Source of the DNA: Symsagittifera roscoffensis
Lineage: Eukaryota; Xenacoelomorpha; Acoela; Convolutidae
Direction of reading: 5' to 3'
Length of the DNA stretch: 64,000 nt
NCBI RefSeq assembly: GCF_963678635.1
Contig: NC_087063.1
Span: 77,521,617-77,585,616, forward strand
The position numbers and the translations under genes were made by a program. The notes under the pieces were generated by a model that worked only from the letters and a program-made list of their open reading frames with translations, was not told the DNA's origin and made no database searches. Positions 59,791 through 64,000 of this stretch are shown piece after piece; the first letter of the stretch is position 1; every line of letters begins with the position of its first letter.

Positions 59791-60881
59791 GAATTGAGTT
59801 TCATGTTCCCAGTTCAAGTTTTTCATTATGACTGATCTTCAGTATGAGTCACTATAAACAAAAAAACGTCGAATCCCCGTTTTATATTCAAATGATTTTG
59901 TTTCTTTACAGTGAAGAGTTTTTCAAACGACGAAATGGGTATTTGTTATACTTGCACATATTTTCCCAATATTTTTATATCAAAATAGCTAAAATTTCGG
60001 CAAACGTTATAATGCAAGTTTGTTACCTGGTTTCTTAAATTTTTTTTACCAATTTTGTTTTCATTTGTAATCAACATAGGTTTTCCCTTGTAAAGTTTTC
60101 TCTTTTTTGATAAACCGCTTTATTTTGCACAGAAACCTAGCAGTTTCACTTCGAGAAGAAAATCAAATGAATTTAACATCAATGGTTTTTAGGTTTCTCT
60201 TTTTTCATCTGGATTTCTTGTACATGACAAATTAAGTAATTTCAATGGCAGAAAAAAATAAATAGAAAATTAAATATAATTTTTTGTTTTATTGCACACA
60301 CAAACACTTTAACTTTTTTCTATATCACGAGTGCATAAAAATATAAAAGATATAGTAAATAAACTATATCAAACAAGATGGCAAAAACAATATAGAAAAG
60401 ATCTGTTACCAGAAAGTCAAAAAGTGTCCGTTATTTTCGTTGTTGATTGCCTTCATCAGTACTAAAACTTTTCAAATGTACGGGTTGTCACCTTGCTCAC
60501 CCATCTTAGTTTAGAAGATGAAATGACAATGAATTTTCTCAAGTCAACAGAAAAAACTTTAAATTGAAATACAATTTGTAGAAAAAAAGTTCCAATTGAT
60601 GTTTTGTATGCAAATGACTTCCTGTCAGCACAGTGAATAGTTTTTTTTAAGGGTCCGAAAATTTTTAAATTGCGGTGTCTGAATCAAAATAAATTGGTTT
60701 CGAATGGTGCAAGGAAAAGTTTTTCCTTGCTTGTTCACAGTTGTCATCCTGTGTTTTTATCTTCAAACATCTCATATTCTTCGAAATAATATGCAAATGG
60801 TGTCGAAATTCTAATAACATAGGAAACAGTTATACGAGATGAACGCCCCAGTTAACAGCGTGTGAATATTTAGAATGCCAT
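59791..60881. other. Spacer with no recognised gene
   Basis: AT-rich. Apart from a possible weak third copy of the 59271 duplication I see nothing that I can name. Confidence 0.5.
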
Positions 60882-61461
60882 TCATATTGTGTAACCGTCC
60901 TCAACGCCGAGGGATCGCCATTTGGATCTTGTGCCTCTGATGCAAATGTTGGTTGCTCTTAGTAAAGCGAATGAAATTCTACATCTCACCCAGCACATGA
61001 CATGACTATATGGGCGGTCCCTTTTTGATGCCAGACGATCTGCTAGTCGTTTGAGGAAAAACGTGAACTCCGGTGCCAAAACACCATCTATTGAAGTGAC
61101 AAGTGGAGTGAAAGACATGTGCTTTTCTTTACAAGCTGGTCCATACTTATTTTTCTTCTCAATCTCTGCAGTTTTCAGTACATTCATGAATAGTTTATTT
61201 GTTTTTGCTTCAATTTCAGAATACTCATAAACATCTTTGAACAATAGGTTGTGAACTTTTCGGCAAGAGTAGTCAAGCAAGTTTTTTTTCTGACAAAGTT
61301 TCATAATTTTCAAACCCTTTTGCAACAAAATCGGTTTCTGAAGCTTTTGATTTTTTAAGGCTCATAACGTGTTTATAACCAAAGATCCAATTGATTTTTT
61401 GAAGATGCGTGGAGGACCAAGCAGGTTGAGATGCTGATTTGAATTTTTGGAAAATTGCCAA
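60882..61461 (-). pseudogene. Minus-strand retroelement C-terminal relic
   Basis: A 148-codon open stretch (61328-60882, no ATG) encodes the same C-terminal region as at 56300-56540 but in better condition: KYGPACKEKHMSFTPLV, FLKRLADRLASKRDRPYSHV, WVRCRISFALLRATNICIRG. An overlapping frame to 61461 continues the upstream part. It lies opposite in direction to the relic at 55620, so it is an independent insertion. Confidence 0.65.
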
Positions 61462-62830
61462 AGTTCGTCCTTTCTTGGGTTTTTAAATTTGTTTCAGTAC
61501 TTTGTTTTCAATGCACTAAAAACTCAAAAAAACTAGACTCAAGTTATTAATTGTTTTTCTCAAAAACTACTGTTCAAACTGATTAACAATCGACAATCGA
61601 ACATTTCTTATACTTTTTAAACAATTAAAAAGTTTTCAATTAAAATTTTGTTCTAACAAGTGAACAAAAAAGCATACAAGTCACGTGTCCCAGTAAACAC
61701 AAAAAATCAAGCCTATGTATAAAAATTAGGAAACAATTTGCGTATACTTCATAGATTACCCAACTCTTGTTGAACTGCATGAAAACTGAAAGGTTTGGAG
61801 TTTGCAAAAGTTAAATCATAAAAGCATTTACTTTTTGAATTGGACCCTCATAAAGAAGTTTTGGTCCAACTCAATTCAATTCATGTTCAAGTCAAAACTC
61901 TACAGCTATAAAAAACATTGTTCTCCTATCTAATTTCAGTTTAAAAAATCCAGTACAATAATCTCAAAAACTGACTCAATTTTCGAATAGTTCTTGTTGC
62001 ATTCGCTATCAGTTGTACAATTCTTTTTGAATCGTTCTTAATAACTCAAAGGATAAAACCAACCATTTTCTCAGACAGTTATTTTTTCCAAGTCTTTAAT
62101 TTTCAATGAAACTATAATAGCTTTTTTGTTATTTTGGCAATATATTTGAAATTTAAAGTTAACCTCTCCTGAAAAACCAATGTTCCAGCTCAAACTGATC
62201 TGCCCAAAGACAATATCAAAATTGGTTTAAAAGGATGGATGTTTGAAATAACATCATTTAAAAAACAACTTCCAATACTCTAGGTAGGTATTTGAACTCT
62301 TTTGAAATGGTATTTGAGATAGGCTTATTGCTTAAAAATCTCATTCTTTTTTGTGTTAAGCAACCGAATGTGAATGCAGGATGACTTGCTTACATTTTTC
62401 TTCTTGATTCTATCACCCACCCTCACTTTCTTGTGTGTTGTTATGTCATACAACGCATGGCAGTTGGCAGGCTCTCGTTACATAGGTTTCCTAAAATAAG
62501 GTTCTCATTTAAGAAGGAACCCATATCTTTGATTATCGTGATTTATGATTCTCCCTATTGCTATTATCTGAGTCTCTTCTTTTTCGCCAGTATAGAATTG
62601 CTAATACTTTTTGACTTGTCACGCTTCCAATTACTTTGAAAAATGGTAGCAAGGCAAAATACTTTTTCTTGAAAACATTGCTGAGAATCAGAGCTAACTG
62701 ATCAGTAGAAGATATGTGTAAAAAATGAAAATTGGAAAAATGTAGAGGATAGGTAAAATTGATGACTCACTTTGCAGTCCTAAAAGGAGTTTCTATCTTA
62801 TATAGAATAGTGAGTAACTAAAAACCAAAT
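61462..62830. other. Spacer with no recognised gene
   Basis: AT-rich unique DNA. Short open stretches have no start context, domain or splice support. Confidence 0.5.
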
Positions 62831-63148
62831 ATGGTTTTTGCGTGGGGGATAGAATTACTAGAAAAACAAATCTTTGTCAATATAAATCATTTTAACGAAG
62901 AATCGGTGATGAATTCTGCCATTTGTTGTCAAGTTTATAATGGGAAAACAGGGCAATTTAAAAAAAAATCATTGTCCCAGTTAACTTGCATAGAAAACTT
63001 GAATAGTTCATTGAACAATTGTGAGTCGCAATCGGTTTTAATTGGCTCAACGCTCAATCAATTTTTAAAGCAATCAAAGAAATATCATTTCACTTACAAA
63101 AAAATTGGCAGTAGTTACAATTCGTTCATTCTAATTTTAATTGATTGA
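62831..63148 (+). CDS. Doubtful hypothetical ORF, 105 codons
   Basis: ATG at 62831. The peptide is polar with several Cys (ICCQVYNGKTG, LTCIENLNSSLNNCESQSVL) and no signal peptide or domain known to me. It stands alone between repeats. It may be one exon or chance. Confidence 0.2.
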   Translation: MVFAWGIELLEKQIFVNINHFNEESVMNSAICCQVYNGKTGQFKKKSLSQLTCIENLNSSLNNCESQSVLIGSTLNQFLKQSKKYHFTYKKIGSSYNSFILILID

Positions 63149-63570
63149 TATTCGATCCGTTTTGAAAGTGGCAAAATGTTTGATCAACTGAACCAAGCAT
63201 TGGAACACATGTCATTCCGAAAAAAATTTTCGAAAGAAAGTAGTTAGGCATAGAAATACCTACTGCGGAATATTTTAATAGACATCAGTTAAGCTCTTTC
63301 CAGAAGTTTGCATCAACCAATAATCTTGGGTCAGAATTTTCGTTAAAAAAATCGAAAAGTATATTTCTGAGTTATGAAAAAAAAACCAATTATTCAAAAA
63401 AAACCTTATGTTAATATTTGCATGGTATTCAGAAAAAAATCAACATTTGCTTGCTTGTCGAAAAAGTTATCAAATATTTTGCATCCGGTAGCTCAACTGG
63501 AATATTTTCTGCAAATATGTTGGAAATAACGCAATATTATTTCAAAAACAGTTTAAGATGAACTACTGTT

Positions 63571-64000
63571 GACTTTTACCAGATTTTTTTAGAAGAGCAA
63601 TTGTCAACTTAGTAATTAAAAATTTTATGCTTTCAATGTAATTCCAGATTCATAAACCTTAACAAATTAACATTTGTCTACGAAAAGTTAGCCAAAAAAA
63701 CTGTAATTCATCTTTAATTTTTTTGAATACATGAAAAAAAATTATTATAAACTTGTCTGTTTTTTTTAAAGCATGCAGCATCGTTGTGAAGTTTTAAGCA
63801 AGAACCAGATTTACCAGATTTTTTAGAAGAGCAATTGTCAATTTAGTAAATAAAAATTCATGCTTTCAATGTTTTTCCTGATTCATAAACATTAATAAAG
63901 CAACATTTGTCAATGAAAAGTTCGCCAAAGAAAACTGTAATTCAACTTAAATTTTTTTGAATATACGAAAAAATAATATTATAAATTTGTCTGTTTTTTT
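63571..64000 (+). repeat. Direct tandem duplication, about 240-bp period
   Basis: ttaccagatttttttagaag to acttgtctgttttttt (63577-63768) is repeated from about 63811 to the window end with substitutions and small indels. The second copy runs into the window edge, so more copies may follow. Confidence 0.85.

Noticed and set aside
1-64000. CRISPR arrays, bacterial operons or integrons
   Set aside because: The window has spliced eukaryotic genes. No short regularly spaced repeats or prokaryotic gene order were seen.

Overview
The window is AT-rich nuclear DNA of an animal. It has spliced genes with GT-AG introns of about 0.4 to 2.6 kb, a metazoan-type STAR/Quaking RNA-binding gene, an F-box gene, BEL/Pao retrotransposon relics, and several families of long repeats and short inverted-repeat elements. 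The STAR protein resembles both nematode and vertebrate Quaking-class proteins, so I can say invertebrate metazoan with fair confidence but cannot name the phylum.

Layout. (1) Positions 1-21219 are a head-to-tail array of a ~7.52-kb unit: two complete copies (the first cut only by the window edge) and a third truncated at its right end. Each unit carries broken BEL/Pao gag and integrase pieces followed by over 5 kb of non-coding DNA. (2) Positions 21220-22535 are a unique spacer with a pair of nuclear-receptor-like DR1 motifs and a doubtful small membrane ORF. (3) Positions 22536-31279, minus strand, hold a seven-exon STAR-family gene (QUA1-KH-QUA2, 478 aa by my splicing). All exon phases fit and the last exon contains a cryptic donor that suggests alternative C-terminal tails. 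(4) Positions 32383-44906 hold three head-to-tail copies of a ~4.8-kb repeat, the first truncated, each with a nested hAT-like MITE. (5) Positions 46687-52525, plus strand, hold a six-exon F-box gene, probably with a degenerate beta-propeller. Several of its exons have no start codon and are easy to miss; its exon 3/4 junction is unresolved. Its introns hold inverted-repeat elements, one with a perfect 8-bp target duplication. (6) Positions 53264-64000 are gene-poor: a ~0.56-0.73-kb repeat in three places, degraded reverse-transcriptase-type retroelement fragments on both strands, and local tandem duplications.

The two host genes are well supported by domain content, splice sites and reading phase. 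They lie on opposite strands in head-to-head order, about 15 kb apart across the 4.8-kb repeat block, and nothing suggests shared function. I found no CRISPR array, operon, rRNA or convincing functional tRNA, and no clear sign of an entirely new biological system. The most interesting items are the retroelement-derived macrosatellite, the Quaking-like alternative tail, and the family of CAGTGCTG-ended inverted-repeat elements.
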